The position numbers were made by a program, and so were the translations under genes. This document shows positions 18,135 through 26,209 of a stretch of 62,133 nt of DNA, piece after piece; position 1 is the stretch's first letter, and every line of letters starts with the position of its first letter. The notes beneath the pieces were generated by a model, which had not been told where the DNA came from, made no database searches, and saw nothing but the letters and a program-made list of their open reading frames with translations. The stretch spans positions 1 through 62,133 of the forward strand of contig DAIDHX010000127.1 of assembly GCA_027451885.1 (NCBI GenBank), given 5' to 3'. This DNA is from Planctomycetales bacterium (lineage in GTDB: Bacteria > Planctomycetota > Planctomycetia > Isosphaerales > Isosphaeraceae).

Positions 18135-19430
18135 TCAAAAGATCCCGATCTGCCCCGGCGCGGGCACAGGGGGCTCCTTCATCTCGCCCCAGGCCAGGTG
18201 AGACGGGAAGGTATCGACCTTCGAGTTGAGGGCCTGCTGCCAGGTAACGGCCTTGCCGCTATAGGCGGACATCCGGCCCATGATTGCGGTCAGCGTGCTC
18301 TCCGCGACCTGTTTGAGCTCGCAAACCGGATGCCTGGTGACGATGCTCTCAAGCAGGTCGATGTGCTCCTGCACGTAGGGGTTGGTCTCGTGCTGGATTC
18401 GCACGCGTCCCTTGGCGCCGCCGGCAAAGCGGTGCCCGTTCGAATCCCAGCGACCCTTGGTGCCGACGAGCTGCTCAGAAACGTTGTTCTCGCAGCCGTC
18501 GATCTGCCGGGCCATGCTGAGGATGTGGATATCGTTCGGGAACTCATAATCCACCGCGAAGTGGTCGTAGCTCTGGCCGCGTTCCGGCTCGGTATGAACC
18601 TGGCGGCCGCCCATCCCAACGGCACGGACCGGGTGCGCCTTGAGGGCCCAGAGCGCGACGTCGAGATTGTGCACGTGCTGCTCGACGATGTGGTCGCCAC
18701 AGAGCCAGACGAAGTGGTACCAGTTGCGGATCTGGTATTCCATGTCGTTCATGCCGGCCCTGCGCTTGTGCGCCCAGATGTCGCCCTGATTCCAGTAGAC
18801 GCGGGCGGTGACCAGGTCGCCAATCGCGCCGTCGTGGATTCGCTTGAGGCTCTCGAGGTAGCTGGCCTGATGCCGCCGCTGGGTGCCGGCGACGACCGAG
18901 AGACCCTTTTTGACGGCCTCGTCATGGGCGGCGAGAACCTTGCGGATGCCAGGCCCGTCGACCGCGACCGGCTTTTCGGTGAAAAGCTGCTTGCCCGCCT
19001 TGACCACGGCCTCGATATGCTGCGGGCGGAAACCCGGCGGCGTGGCCAGCATGATCAGGTCGCAGTACTCAATGACCTTCTGATAGCCGTCGAAGCCCAC
19101 GAACGAGCGCTCTTCGGTGACGTCGAACTTGTCCTTGCAGATGTGGTTCGAGCGGATGTTCTCGCGGCAGTTCTTGAGCCGGTCCTCGAACACATCGGCC
19201 ATCGCGTGCAGCTTGATGTTGTAAGTGGTGCCGGCCGCCTCGCAGATATTCTCCGCTGCCCCTGTGCCACGGCCGCCGCAGCCCACGAGACCCACCTTGA
19301 TGACGTCATTGCCAGCCGCGTGAGCGTTCTGGAGCAAGCCCAGGCCCACGGCCGCCGCCGTCGATCCCATCAAGAAGTCACGCCGCGATGCTGACCCGGC
19401 ACCCTTGGCCCGCGATCTCGGATCGGTCAT
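18135..19430 (-). CDS. Tat-exported Gfo/Idh/MocA family oxidoreductase
   Basis: The 431-residue protein starts at ATG 19430, with GGGGAG 8 nt upstream. It carries a twin-arginine signal (SRRDFLMGSTAAAVGLGLL) and so is exported folded, probably with bound NAD(P). The Rossmann fold follows (VIKVGLVGCGGRGTGAAE), then the cofactor-site EKP motif in LFTEKPVAVDG, and the C-terminal beta-sheet domain with GDIWAHKRRAGMNDMEYQ and HNLDVALWALKAHP. Family members oxidise or rearrange sugars and inositols; the substrate is unknown. It is encoded 114 bp after the sulfatase-modifying-factor-like gene and 300 bp before the ThuA-like gene. Confidence 0.9.
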   Translation of the reverse strand: MTDPRSRAKGAGSASRRDFLMGSTAAAVGLGLLQNAHAAGNDVIKVGLVGCGGRGTGAAENICEAAGTTYNIKLHAMADVFEDRLKNCRENIRSNHICKDKFDVTEERSFVGFDGYQKVIEYCDLIMLATPPGFRPQHIEAVVKAGKQLFTEKPVAVDGPGIRKVLAAHDEAVKKGLSVVAGTQRRHQASYLESLKRIHDGAIGDLVTARVYWNQGDIWAHKRRAGMNDMEYQIRNWYHFVWLCGDHIVEQHVHNLDVALWALKAHPVRAVGMGGRQVHTEPERGQSYDHFAVDYEFPNDIHILSMARQIDGCENNVSEQLVGTKGRWDSNGHRFAGGAKGRVRIQHETNPYVQEHIDLLESIVTRHPVCELKQVAESTLTAIMGRMSAYSGKAVTWQQALNSKVDTFPSHLAWGEMKEPPVPAPGQIGIF

Positions 19431-19544
19431 GGCTGTCTCTCCCCCTTGTTCCGGGAAGCGGGTCAGCCCGCCCCCTTGCCACCAGATTCCAGAAACTCGC
19501 CGCTTCAAACACGACTCGCATTGCGAGAATCAAGGCGTCTCCGA

Positions 19545-20588
19545 TCAGTCGTGGGTTCCCTTGCCCTTGACGACCGGCGACTTGAAGTCCTTCAGGTTAT
19601 CTTGCTCCTTGAGCGGGCGCACCACCCGGAAGCCCACGAAACGCGCATCGGTATGCCACCAGATGCTCTGGGGCCGCTGCGGGTCCTGCACGCTCCATTC
19701 CTTGTCAGATTTCACCCGGGCCGCCGCGCGAAGCTTGTCAGCGTCGTCGTCCCAGGAGCCGCCGCGAACCACGTAGGGATATTCCTTGGCGTCGGGCAAC
19801 ACCACAGGCTGGACGGCTGGGTTCTGACTCGCGAATTTCTCGTAAGTCGACGCGGAGTAATGATCGATGCACCACTCGGCCACATTGCCGTGAATGTCGA
19901 AGAGCCCCCAGGGATTTGGCTTCTTCTTGCCGACGGGCATGGGCTTCTCGGCGTTCTCCACGTACCAGGCATAGTCATCAATCGCGGCGGTGTCATCACC
20001 CCAGAAATAGGCGGTCGTGGTCCCCGCTCGGCAGGCGTATTCCCATTCGGCCTCGGTCGGCAGGCGGTAGATCTTGCCCGTCTTGGCGGAGAGCCAGCGG
20101 CAGTATTCCATCGCCGCGTGGTGCGTCATGCAGATGGCGGGCTGGCCGTCGCGGCCGTAGCCGAAGGTCATGTCGGCGTAAGGTTTCGTCGGCCGAGTCA
20201 CCGCGTCGGCTTTCTTCTCGAAATCGGGCTGCTTGGCAAGGTCGACCTTCTCACGTTCCTTCTTCTTGATATCGAGCGAGTAGGCGAAGATGTCGAACTC
20301 GTCCCAGGTGACCTCGAACTTCCCCATCCAGAAGGGCTCGATCTTGACGCTGTGTTTCGGTCCTTCGTCGTCGTTACGCTTGGGCTCGCTGGCGGGGCTG
20401 CCCATCTCGTAAGTGCCGCCCGGGATGGGCACCAGGTCAAACTTGAGCTCGGTGCCGGGGATTGCCTCGGAGTAAGGCTTCATCGATTCGGGCGTGTCGT
20501 CCGCGATTGCGGGGCGAGCGCAGACGACCAGGCAAGCGGAGACGGCGACCAGGATCGACCAGGAGGCAGCGCGCGGGGGGCGACTCAC
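19545..20588 (-). CDS. Secreted SUMF1/EgtB-fold (formylglycine-generating-enzyme-like) protein, catalytic Cys not seen
   Basis: The protein has an N-terminal signal (WSILVAVSACLVVCARPAIA) and the sulfatase-modifying-factor fold: VPIPGGTYEMGSP, FWMGKFEVTWDEF, YRLPTEAEWEYACRAGT, NPWGLFDIHGNVAEW, YPYVVRGGSWDDD and VGFRVVR. The paired cysteines of true formylglycine-generating enzymes should lie in the RGGSW-to-GFRVV stretch; here it reads AAARVKSD and contains no Cys, so the enzyme may be non-catalytic or have another role. A GTG start at 20588, 10 nt after GGAG, gives 347 residues and a normal signal; a TTG at 20618 is the longer alternative. It probably heads the minus-strand group with the Gfo/Idh and ThuA genes. 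Confidence 0.83.
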   Translation of the reverse strand: MSRPPRAASWSILVAVSACLVVCARPAIADDTPESMKPYSEAIPGTELKFDLVPIPGGTYEMGSPASEPKRNDDEGPKHSVKIEPFWMGKFEVTWDEFDIFAYSLDIKKKEREKVDLAKQPDFEKKADAVTRPTKPYADMTFGYGRDGQPAICMTHHAAMEYCRWLSAKTGKIYRLPTEAEWEYACRAGTTTAYFWGDDTAAIDDYAWYVENAEKPMPVGKKKPNPWGLFDIHGNVAEWCIDHYSASTYEKFASQNPAVQPVVLPDAKEYPYVVRGGSWDDDADKLRAAARVKSDKEWSVQDPQRPQSIWWHTDARFVGFRVVRPLKEQDNLKDFKSPVVKGKGTHD

Positions 20589-20686
20589 TTTTGATATGCT
20601 CCAACTACAAACGGCCAAGCGCGGCTCCAGTAGCCAGGTTGCGACAAGCTTCGCCGTTCAGGACCCAAAAGGCTGGAGGGATTTCC

Positions 20687-21796
20687 ATGGGAGTGTCTGG
20701 GATTCGTGCGGCCCTGGCAATCGTGACGGTGGCATCTTTTACACCGTCCCGGCTGCGTGCCGCCGACCCACCCGAGGCCCGGCATGAGTACGTCGAAGCG
20801 CACATGGCCGTGCCATTCAAGATCCTTTTATACACCAGCGATGACGCCAGAGCTAGTCGCGCCTCGCGGCTGGCCTTTGACCGGATCGAGGCCCTGAACA
20901 AAACGTTGTCGGATTACGACCCTGACAGTGAATTGTCGCGGCTTGGCCGCGCGTCGGGCGGCGCTCCTCAGCGGGTGAGCCGGGATCTCTTCGACGTGCT
21001 GGCGCGGTCGCAGGAGTATTATCGCCTCTCGGGCGGCGTGTTCGACGTCACGATCGCGCCTGTGGGCCGGCTCTGGCGCAGGGCCAGGCGTGACCGGAAG
21101 CTCCCCGCCGCCGACACGCTTGCCAGGGCCATGCAACTCGTGGGAGGCGACAAGCTCAAGCTCGACCCCCAGGCGAGCACAGCCCAGTTATGCCTGCATG
21201 GGATGCGGCTTGACGTCGGCGGGATTGCCAAGGGCTATGCGGCCGAGGCGGCGCTCTCGGTTCTCAAGGAGCAGGGAATCAAGCGGGCGCTCGTGGCCGC
21301 CGCGGGCGACATCGTGGTGGGTGACCCACCGCCCGGCCAGGCGGGCTGGAAGATCGCCATCGCGCCGGTCGATCCCTCCCAGCCCGAGCCTGAGCGCACC
21401 TTGCTGCTGGCGAATCAGGCCGTTTCCACCGCGGGGGACGCCGAACAATTTGTGGTGATCAACGGCCGCCGCTATTCGCACATCGTGAACCCAAAGACTG
21501 GCATGGGGGTGGAGGATCGCGCCAGCGTGACGGTGGTTGCGCCCGACGGCGCCGCGGCCGACGCCCTTGAGACCGTGGTCTACCTGCTTGGTCCCGACCG
21601 CGGACTCACGCTTGTGGATTCTCTGCCGGGCACAAGCGCGATCTACCTGCGTCTCACGCCCGGGGGTGTCAGGCGTTTCGAGTCGAAGCGCTTCAAAGAC
21701 GTTCCTGTCGATGCGCGGACAGCCTCGCCGCCGCCAGCTCAGCCGGCACCAGGCGACGAACGCACGCGTTCGAAGTCCGCCCAGAAGCCAGGGTAG
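20687..21796 (+). CDS. apbE: FAD:protein FMN transferase (ApbE family)
   Basis: The 369-residue exported protein (signal in the first 25 residues; GGAGGG 6 nt before ATG 20687) matches ApbE enzymes, which attach FMN to Thr/Ser of target proteins such as NqrB/C or other flavoproteins. Visible motifs are HMAVPFKILLYT, LSDYDPDSELSRL, GGVFDVTIAPVGRLW, LDVGGIAKGYAAEAAL, YSHIVNPKTG and the metal-site region DALETVVYLLG. The usual GG(N/D) stretch reads VAAAGDIVVGD. No NqrC- or RnfG-like target gene lies in the window. The C-terminal tail is Pro-rich, and its last 58 bp overlap the convergent aroA gene. Confidence 0.9.
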   Translation: MGVSGIRAALAIVTVASFTPSRLRAADPPEARHEYVEAHMAVPFKILLYTSDDARASRASRLAFDRIEALNKTLSDYDPDSELSRLGRASGGAPQRVSRDLFDVLARSQEYYRLSGGVFDVTIAPVGRLWRRARRDRKLPAADTLARAMQLVGGDKLKLDPQASTAQLCLHGMRLDVGGIAKGYAAEAALSVLKEQGIKRALVAAAGDIVVGDPPPGQAGWKIAIAPVDPSQPEPERTLLLANQAVSTAGDAEQFVVINGRRYSHIVNPKTGMGVEDRASVTVVAPDGAAADALETVVYLLGPDRGLTLVDSLPGTSAIYLRLTPGGVRRFESKRFKDVPVDARTASPPPAQPAPGDERTRSKSAQKPG

Positions 21797-23052
21797 GTTT
21801 TCACCACGCAGCCGGGGTCGAGGATCACCACGCCCGGGATCAAAAGCCCCGCGATTGCAAACGACATCGCCATGCGGTGGTCGTTGTACGTGGCGATCCC
21901 TGCGCCTGTGAGCTTCTCGCGTGGGGGCGGGTTGATGATGAGCCCGTCCTCGCGCTCGTCGACGTTCGCGCCCAGCTTGCGCAATTCGGTGGCGACTGCG
22001 GCGATCCGGTCGGTCTCCTTGTGGCGGATGTGGCCGACGTTGCGAATGCGGGTGACGCCGTCGGCGAACAGGGCGACCACGCCCAGAGTCATCACGGTGT
22101 CGGAAATGGCGTTCATGTCGACGTCGACGGCCCTGAGAGGCCCGCCTTGCACGGTTGTTCGCGTCGCCTCGCGCTCGACCTTCGCTCCCATGTATTCGAG
22201 AACATCGACGAAGCCCATGTCCCCCTGCACGCTCGAAGTGCCCAGTCCCTCGACCGTGATCCGCCCGCCCGTGACCGCGGCGAGCGCGAAGAAATAACTG
22301 GCCGCGGAAGCGTCAGGCTCGATGGCGTATTCGCGCGCCTTGTAGGCCGCCACGGGCACGTCGAAACGGCGAAAGTTGCGGTTGCCGATCGTGACGCCAA
22401 AGTCGCGCATCACGGCTTCCGTCATGGCCACGTAGGGGCGAGAAACAAGCACCCCGTCGACCTCGATCCAGGTCGATTCTCGCGCCCGGGGCAGACTCAT
22501 CATGAGCGCGCTTAGGAACTGGCTTGAGACATCGCCTTTGACGCGGCAGTAGCCGCCGTCGAGTCCGCGCGCCTGGATCGTGATCGGCGGGCAGCCGGTG
22601 CCGGCGTCCGAGACCACCGCCGCGCCCAGCCCATTGAGCGCTGTGATCAGATCGGCGATGGGGCGCTCGCGCATGCGGGGACCGCCATCCAGGTGATAGA
22701 CGCCCTGGCCAAGGGCGGTCAAGGCCGTCAAGAAGCGCAGGCTGGTGCCTGAGTTCTTGCACTCGAGCGTGGCGGCCTGAGCGGGAATCGCGCCCGAGTG
22801 CCCGGTGATGGCAATACGGCACGCAGGAGCATCAAACTCGAGTGCAAATCCCAGGCGATGGAGCGCATCGGCCATCACCCGCGTGTCCTCGCTATCGAGC
22901 GCGCCTGTGAGCGTGCTCTGGCCGTCGGCAAGGGCGGCCACGATGAGCGCTCGGTTGGTGAGACTCTTCGACCCGGGCACGCGCACGGCGGTGTGCGGGG
23001 CCGCGCCCGTCCAGGGTGTAATCTGATATTCAGCCTGTTCAAGCGGATTCAT
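21739..23052 (-). CDS. aroA: 3-phosphoshikimate 1-carboxyvinyltransferase (EPSP synthase)
   Basis: The 437-residue cytoplasmic enzyme joins shikimate-3-phosphate and phosphoenolpyruvate in chorismate synthesis. Signatures seen are VPGSKSLTNRALI with the active-site Lys, ECKNSGTSLRFLTAL, HLDGGPRMRERPI, VKGDVSSQFLSALMM, EPDASAASYFFALAAV, IRHKETDRI and TYNDHRMAMSFAIAGL. The start at 23052 overlaps the DUF167 stop by 14 bp, which suggests translational coupling, as no good ribosome site precedes it. A longer frame from 23124 would add 24 residues and lie further inside DUF167. The 3' end overlaps apbE by 58 bp. Confidence 0.95.
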   Translation of the reverse strand: MNPLEQAEYQITPWTGAAPHTAVRVPGSKSLTNRALIVAALADGQSTLTGALDSEDTRVMADALHRLGFALEFDAPACRIAITGHSGAIPAQAATLECKNSGTSLRFLTALTALGQGVYHLDGGPRMRERPIADLITALNGLGAAVVSDAGTGCPPITIQARGLDGGYCRVKGDVSSQFLSALMMSLPRARESTWIEVDGVLVSRPYVAMTEAVMRDFGVTIGNRNFRRFDVPVAAYKAREYAIEPDASAASYFFALAAVTGGRITVEGLGTSSVQGDMGFVDVLEYMGAKVEREATRTTVQGGPLRAVDVDMNAISDTVMTLGVVALFADGVTRIRNVGHIRHKETDRIAAVATELRKLGANVDEREDGLIINPPPREKLTGAGIATYNDHRMAMSFAIAGLLIPGVVILDPGCVVKTYPGFWADFERVRSSPGAG

Positions 23053-23368
23053 GAGAGGGCTCGCTATTCTGGGCGGCAACCAGCGACCGTAGTCGAGCGG
23101 CGAGCTCAGCGCGGTCGATGCCACGGATCAAAAAACGCTTGCGCCGGGAGCTGGCGCCGCTCAGAAGCTCGACCTGGGCGGGCTTGATGCCAAGCGCGGC
23201 CGCCAGAATCCGCGCGATCGCCACGCTCGCTTTTCCCCTTTCGGGGGCTTCGGTCGTTGCGATCCGAAGCGCGCCGGCGTGCGCTCCGAGAACTCCCGTC
23301 TTACGTGCGCTGGGATGGGCGAGCACCGCAACCACGAACCCTGCCGCCTGGTCCGTGATCTCGATCAC
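23039..23368 (-). CDS. DUF167 (YggU-like) family protein
   Basis: This 109-residue protein is a small cytoplasmic alpha/beta fold of unknown function. Family hallmarks are VVAVLAHPSARKTGVLG near the start and RIATTEAPERGKASVAIARILA with the conserved Gly-Lys-Ala stretch, followed by VELLSGASSRRKRFLIRG. The start ATG overlaps the yggS stop by 4 bp (ATGA), and its own stop lies inside the aroA start region. yggS-yggT-DUF167 neighbourhoods are widely conserved in bacteria; here aroA is attached to it and yggT is absent. Confidence 0.9.
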   Translation of the reverse strand: MIEITDQAAGFVVAVLAHPSARKTGVLGAHAGALRIATTEAPERGKASVAIARILAAALGIKPAQVELLSGASSRRKRFLIRGIDRAELAARLRSLVAAQNSEPSHESA

Positions 23369-24093
23369 GACTCCACTCCCTCGAAGATCGCGGAGCCGAC
23401 GCGCACCAGCGTGGCGCCTTCCTCAACCGCCGTCTCGAAGTCGTTGGTCATACCCATTGACAGCTCGGGGAGTGCCAGCCCGCTCTGGCGCTCGATCGTC
23501 TCACGCAGTTCACGGAGCCGCACGAACGACCCCCGCGCGGATTCCGCGTCGGTTCCAAGCGCGGCCATGGTCATGAGCCCCACGATCCTCACCGCGCGCG
23601 GCCGCACGATCTGATCCAGCTCCGCCATGAGCCCCTCCGGCGACCAGCCGTGCTTGCTTTCCTCGTCCGAGGTATTTACCTGCAAGCAAACGTCGGGATG
23701 GATGCCAGTCGATTCGGCCGCGGCGGAAACTGTATCCAGCAGCTTAAGCGAATCAATCGCGTGGATCATCACCAGCGCAGAGCCGAGCGGCCCGATGAGC
23801 TTCTTGACCTTGTTCGTTTGCAGGTGTCCAATCAGATGCCAGCGCGGGCGGGGCTCGAGTGCGGCGGTCGCCTCGAACTTGTGGACGAGCTCCTGGGGAT
23901 AGTTCTCGCCGAAGTCGCACGCCCCCAAACCAAGCAAGGGCGCGATGCAATCCGCGGAGCTCCGCTTGGTCACCGTGACAAGCCTGGCTGAGCCCGGGGC
24001 CCGGCCGGAACGCGCAATCGCCTGCGCGATCCGCGCCTGCACCGCTTCCAAATTCCGCCGCAACCGCTCAAGATCGACCATGTTCCACTTCAT
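23365..24093 (-). CDS. YggS/PLPBP family pyridoxal-phosphate homeostasis protein
   Basis: The 242-residue protein is a fold-type III single-domain PLP protein that buffers PLP and affects amino-acid balance; it is not known to be a classical enzyme. Seen are VTVTKRSSAD with the PLP Lys, FGENYPQELVHK, WHLIGHLQTNKVKKLI, CLQVNTSDEESKHGW, LMTMAA and ELSMGMTNDFETAVEEGATLVRVGSAIFE. The start is ATG 24093; ATG 24081 four codons on is equally possible, since neither has a strong ribosome site. It is first in the yggS-DUF167-aroA operon. Confidence 0.93.
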   Translation of the reverse strand: MKWNMVDLERLRRNLEAVQARIAQAIARSGRAPGSARLVTVTKRSSADCIAPLLGLGACDFGENYPQELVHKFEATAALEPRPRWHLIGHLQTNKVKKLIGPLGSALVMIHAIDSLKLLDTVSAAAESTGIHPDVCLQVNTSDEESKHGWSPEGLMAELDQIVRPRAVRIVGLMTMAALGTDAESARGSFVRLRELRETIERQSGLALPELSMGMTNDFETAVEEGATLVRVGSAIFEGVES

Positions 24094-24145
24094 CCAGGAC
24101 TACGATTGCTCGCGCGTAATCCGCCTTCAGGGACCCGTAACCACG

Positions 24146-24352
24146 ATGAAACCGCTTGTGATCGGCCTCGGTGTGCTGGCCGCGATCCTCATTGTTTCCC
24201 AGCTCGTCATGGGGCTCCTGATTCTGCAAGGGAATGCCTCGATGCGCGTTGCGCACCAGCATTCGGGATACCTGACGGTCGCTGTGAATCTCCTTTATAT
24301 CGCAACTTCGCTCACTTTGGTCGCGCGGCGATCCGGGCCCCGGGGCTCGTGA
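24146..24352 (+). CDS. Small two-span membrane protein
   Basis: The 68-residue product consists almost wholly of two hydrophobic helices: residues 4-28 (LVIGLGVLAAILIVSQLVMG...) and about 42-60 (SGYLTVAVNLLYIATSLTLV), joined by RVAHQHSG. AGGGA lies 12 nt upstream of ATG 24146, longer than ideal. It is transcribed divergently from yggS and convergently with the next gene. The family is not recognised; a cupredoxin-like or cytochrome motif is absent. It could be spurious, but the clean membrane topology argues for a gene. Confidence 0.55.
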   Translation: MKPLVIGLGVLAAILIVSQLVMGLLILQGNASMRVAHQHSGYLTVAVNLLYIATSLTLVARRSGPRGS

Positions 24353-24367
24353 CCTGATCGAGGGAGA

Positions 24368-25462
24368 TCAATCCGCCTCCAGGATCGGCTTGATCGCCCC
24401 ATCGCGCTGGAAGCGGCCGACGAGAAAACGCCTGGTTGTGCAATGGCCAAGTGCGGCTCGCAAACCGCTACGGGCGTGGCTGCGATAAATGAGATAGGTC
24501 TCGTCACGACCCCAGGAGACGCGCACGGCCGTGGCCTGGTCCGGCCCAAGGATCCGGCCCTTCTCGGTTACGGTGAGGTTGCGCCAGCTCAGGCTGCGTT
24601 TGCGGCGTGATTCGTCCCAGGAGATCAGCAGGGGCATCCACGTTCGCCGAGCCGGAGCCGCCTGGCGAAGCACGATCGACCCGGGCGCGGCCACGAGCCG
24701 CCCCCGCTCGGTGGGATAGTCCTTGAAAGGAAGCCCAAGTGGCAAAACCTGCAACGGCTTACTCCGTGAGCCCGACCGCAGCTCAAGCGCCCGGCTCTCG
24801 CCCTGAGGCGCGGCCGTGACGCCGGCCGGCAGCGCGAGCGTCATCGCGCATTCGCTCGCCGAGCCACCCGCCGGGCATTCCACAAGGGCAGAGACAAGCG
24901 CAAGCTTCAGCCCGCGCAGCACCACCACGCTGCGGACCAGTTTGCGATCCCCCGCGGCAACGACCCATTCTAATTGCTCGTACGCCTTTTCCGGGTCCCA
25001 TACCAGGAGCCTCTGTTTCGACGCGAGCTCGTCCCCCTCAACCGACCAGCACGGACCGAGCCAGGCGTGGTCGTTCACAAGCAGCTCGAAGCCGCACGGT
25101 TCCCCAGGATCGTGTCCAACCACGCGGATCGCACCCTGGCCTTCCTGCAGCCGCGCCATCACCAGCCGTGTGCTGCCCCACCCCACGTGCGTTTGCCCGG
25201 TACGCCGTTTTGGCGCCCAGCCATTCGCCGCGGCCAGAAACGTGCTGGCGCGCTCCGCGGCATCCCCAGACAGGCCCTGAGCGCAACGAGATCGCTCAAG
25301 CAGCCGCGCGCAGGCCAGCCAGTCCTCCACCTGAATGCGCCTGGGCGCTCCCTCCGCGTCAATCTCGCGCGACAGCCAGCGCCCGAGCTGAGCGTTCCCA
25401 CGATCGCTCGGAGCGATCTCCAGAATCCGCCCTAGCGACTCCTCCGCGCTCGCTTCACTCAA
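24368..25462 (-). CDS. Uncharacterised planctomycete-type protein
   Basis: The family is not recognised. A TTG start at 25462 is favoured because GGAGG lies 8 nt upstream, giving 364 residues; the longer frame starts with GTG at 25537. The first 100 residues are helical and acidic (SEASAEESLGRIL), resembling regulator-binding tails. The remainder looks beta-rich, with repeated Trp and Arg (HVGWGSTRLVMARLQEGQGAIRV by translation near the middle, and SWDESRRKRSLSWRNLTVTEKG near the C-terminus), similar in style to beta-sandwich or heparinase-associated domains. There is no signal peptide or membrane span, so it should be cytoplasmic. It stands alone, ending 15 bp from the small membrane-protein gene. 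Confidence 0.65.
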   Translation of the reverse strand: MSEASAEESLGRILEIAPSDRGNAQLGRWLSREIDAEGAPRRIQVEDWLACARLLERSRCAQGLSGDAAERASTFLAAANGWAPKRRTGQTHVGWGSTRLVMARLQEGQGAIRVVGHDPGEPCGFELLVNDHAWLGPCWSVEGDELASKQRLLVWDPEKAYEQLEWVVAAGDRKLVRSVVVLRGLKLALVSALVECPAGGSASECAMTLALPAGVTAAPQGESRALELRSGSRSKPLQVLPLGLPFKDYPTERGRLVAAPGSIVLRQAAPARRTWMPLLISWDESRRKRSLSWRNLTVTEKGRILGPDQATAVRVSWGRDETYLIYRSHARSGLRAALGHCTTRRFLVGRFQRDGAIKPILEAD

Positions 25463-25675
25463 CGATTCTTCCTCCCCATTCCATCCACCCTCATTCAATT
25501 CCCAGAAGCAATGCGCGCCTCTTGGGCGTGCCTGCACAGAAAAGCGACGGAGACCATCGTCACATCGGCTTGATCAGACCCCGCGGTGATTCCTGGCACG
25601 GACTTTCTGGAATTCTTTCAGGACGACGTAAAGGCAAAGTAATCTATGGGTTAACCATTGCAGATTCAAGCCTGC

Positions 25676-25732
25676 CAAACCCAGTTCGACCCGACTTTTG
25701 ACCACCTTTGGGTGCTTCTGGCACTGGGTTTG
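25676..25732. repeat. 10-bp inverted repeat with long loop
   Basis: CAAACCCAGT (25676-25685) is perfectly complementary to ACTGGGTTTG (25723-25732), with 37 bases between. Confidence 0.5.
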
Positions 25733-25890
25733 CTTTGCTCATTAAGCGTTCGCAAGATGATCGAGTGAAACGACGCGAGGCCAAGGCTGACGCTCAGAAC
25801 ACTCGACGACGATTCTCGCGAGCAAACTTTGATGAAGCCACCCCAATGGCGATGGTCGTTTCAAGTCACTTTGGAACGGCTCCCCCGCCG

Positions 25891-25932
25891 AAGGGCGAGC
25901 GGGTTGCCTCGCACGACCCCCCGCTCGCCCTT
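25891..25932. repeat. Perfect 13-bp hairpin
   Basis: AAGGGCGAGCGGG (25891-25903) pairs with CCCGCTCGCCCTT (25920-25932) around a 16-base loop, followed by TTCTCCT. It is a strong stem that could be a terminator or part of a larger RNA. Confidence 0.65.
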
Positions 25933-25976
25933 TCTCCTACACTGAGGTCCGCGTGAAGGCGCGGGCAGTACGAGCG

Positions 25977-26054
25977 AACCGGCCAGTTGGATCGATTTTG
26001 AACGACGAGGGGAGAGGTCGTCGTTCAGGATTGCTCCGCTGGCCGGTTTATTTT
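25977..26054 (+). ncRNA. Two-tier RNA-like hairpin ending in a T-run (possible terminator or small RNA end)
   Basis: The outer stem AACCGGCCAG (25977-25986) pairs with CTGGCCGGTT (26039-26048). Nested inside, TGAACGACGA (25999-26008) pairs with TCGTCGTTCA (26018-26027) around a 9-base loop. TATTTTTG follows immediately. This nested shape with a terminal T-run would be stable as RNA on the plus strand and fits the 3' end of a transcript. No known riboswitch or RNA family is recognised. Confidence 0.45.
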
Positions 26055-26066
26055 TGCGCGCGTCTC

Positions 26067-26100
26067 GAGTTGAGTCGCCTGGCCTCATCTCGCTCAACTC
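26067..26100. repeat. 8-bp inverted repeat
   Basis: GAGTTGAG (26067-26074) pairs with CTCAACTC (26093-26100) around 18 bases. It lies about 110 bp upstream of the creatininase-like gene and could be an operator or the last hairpin of the structured stretch. Confidence 0.4.
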
Positions 26101-26209
26101 CACGCTCTGGCATGCTGGTTCCCTCGCCTGTAAAGTTCGATGCATGGCCGCGGGGCAGGATCTTTCATTCCCTCGCGCGGTACCGACCTGTTGATCGGGG
26201 CATCGAGCG

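Larger units (their letters stand above)
25463..26209. other. 0.75-kb non-coding region rich in inverted repeats
   Basis: No frame in this stretch has both a plausible start site and protein-like composition. It holds four separate inverted repeats (described individually) within 430 bp, so it could encode a structured RNA, several terminators or a small non-autonomous element. It also contains whatever promoter drives the creatininase-like gene. Confidence 0.6.

Noticed and set aside
17478-19394. 638-codon plus-strand frame
   Set aside because: Shadow of the ThuA-like and Gfo/Idh/MocA genes, both of which have clear motifs on the other strand.
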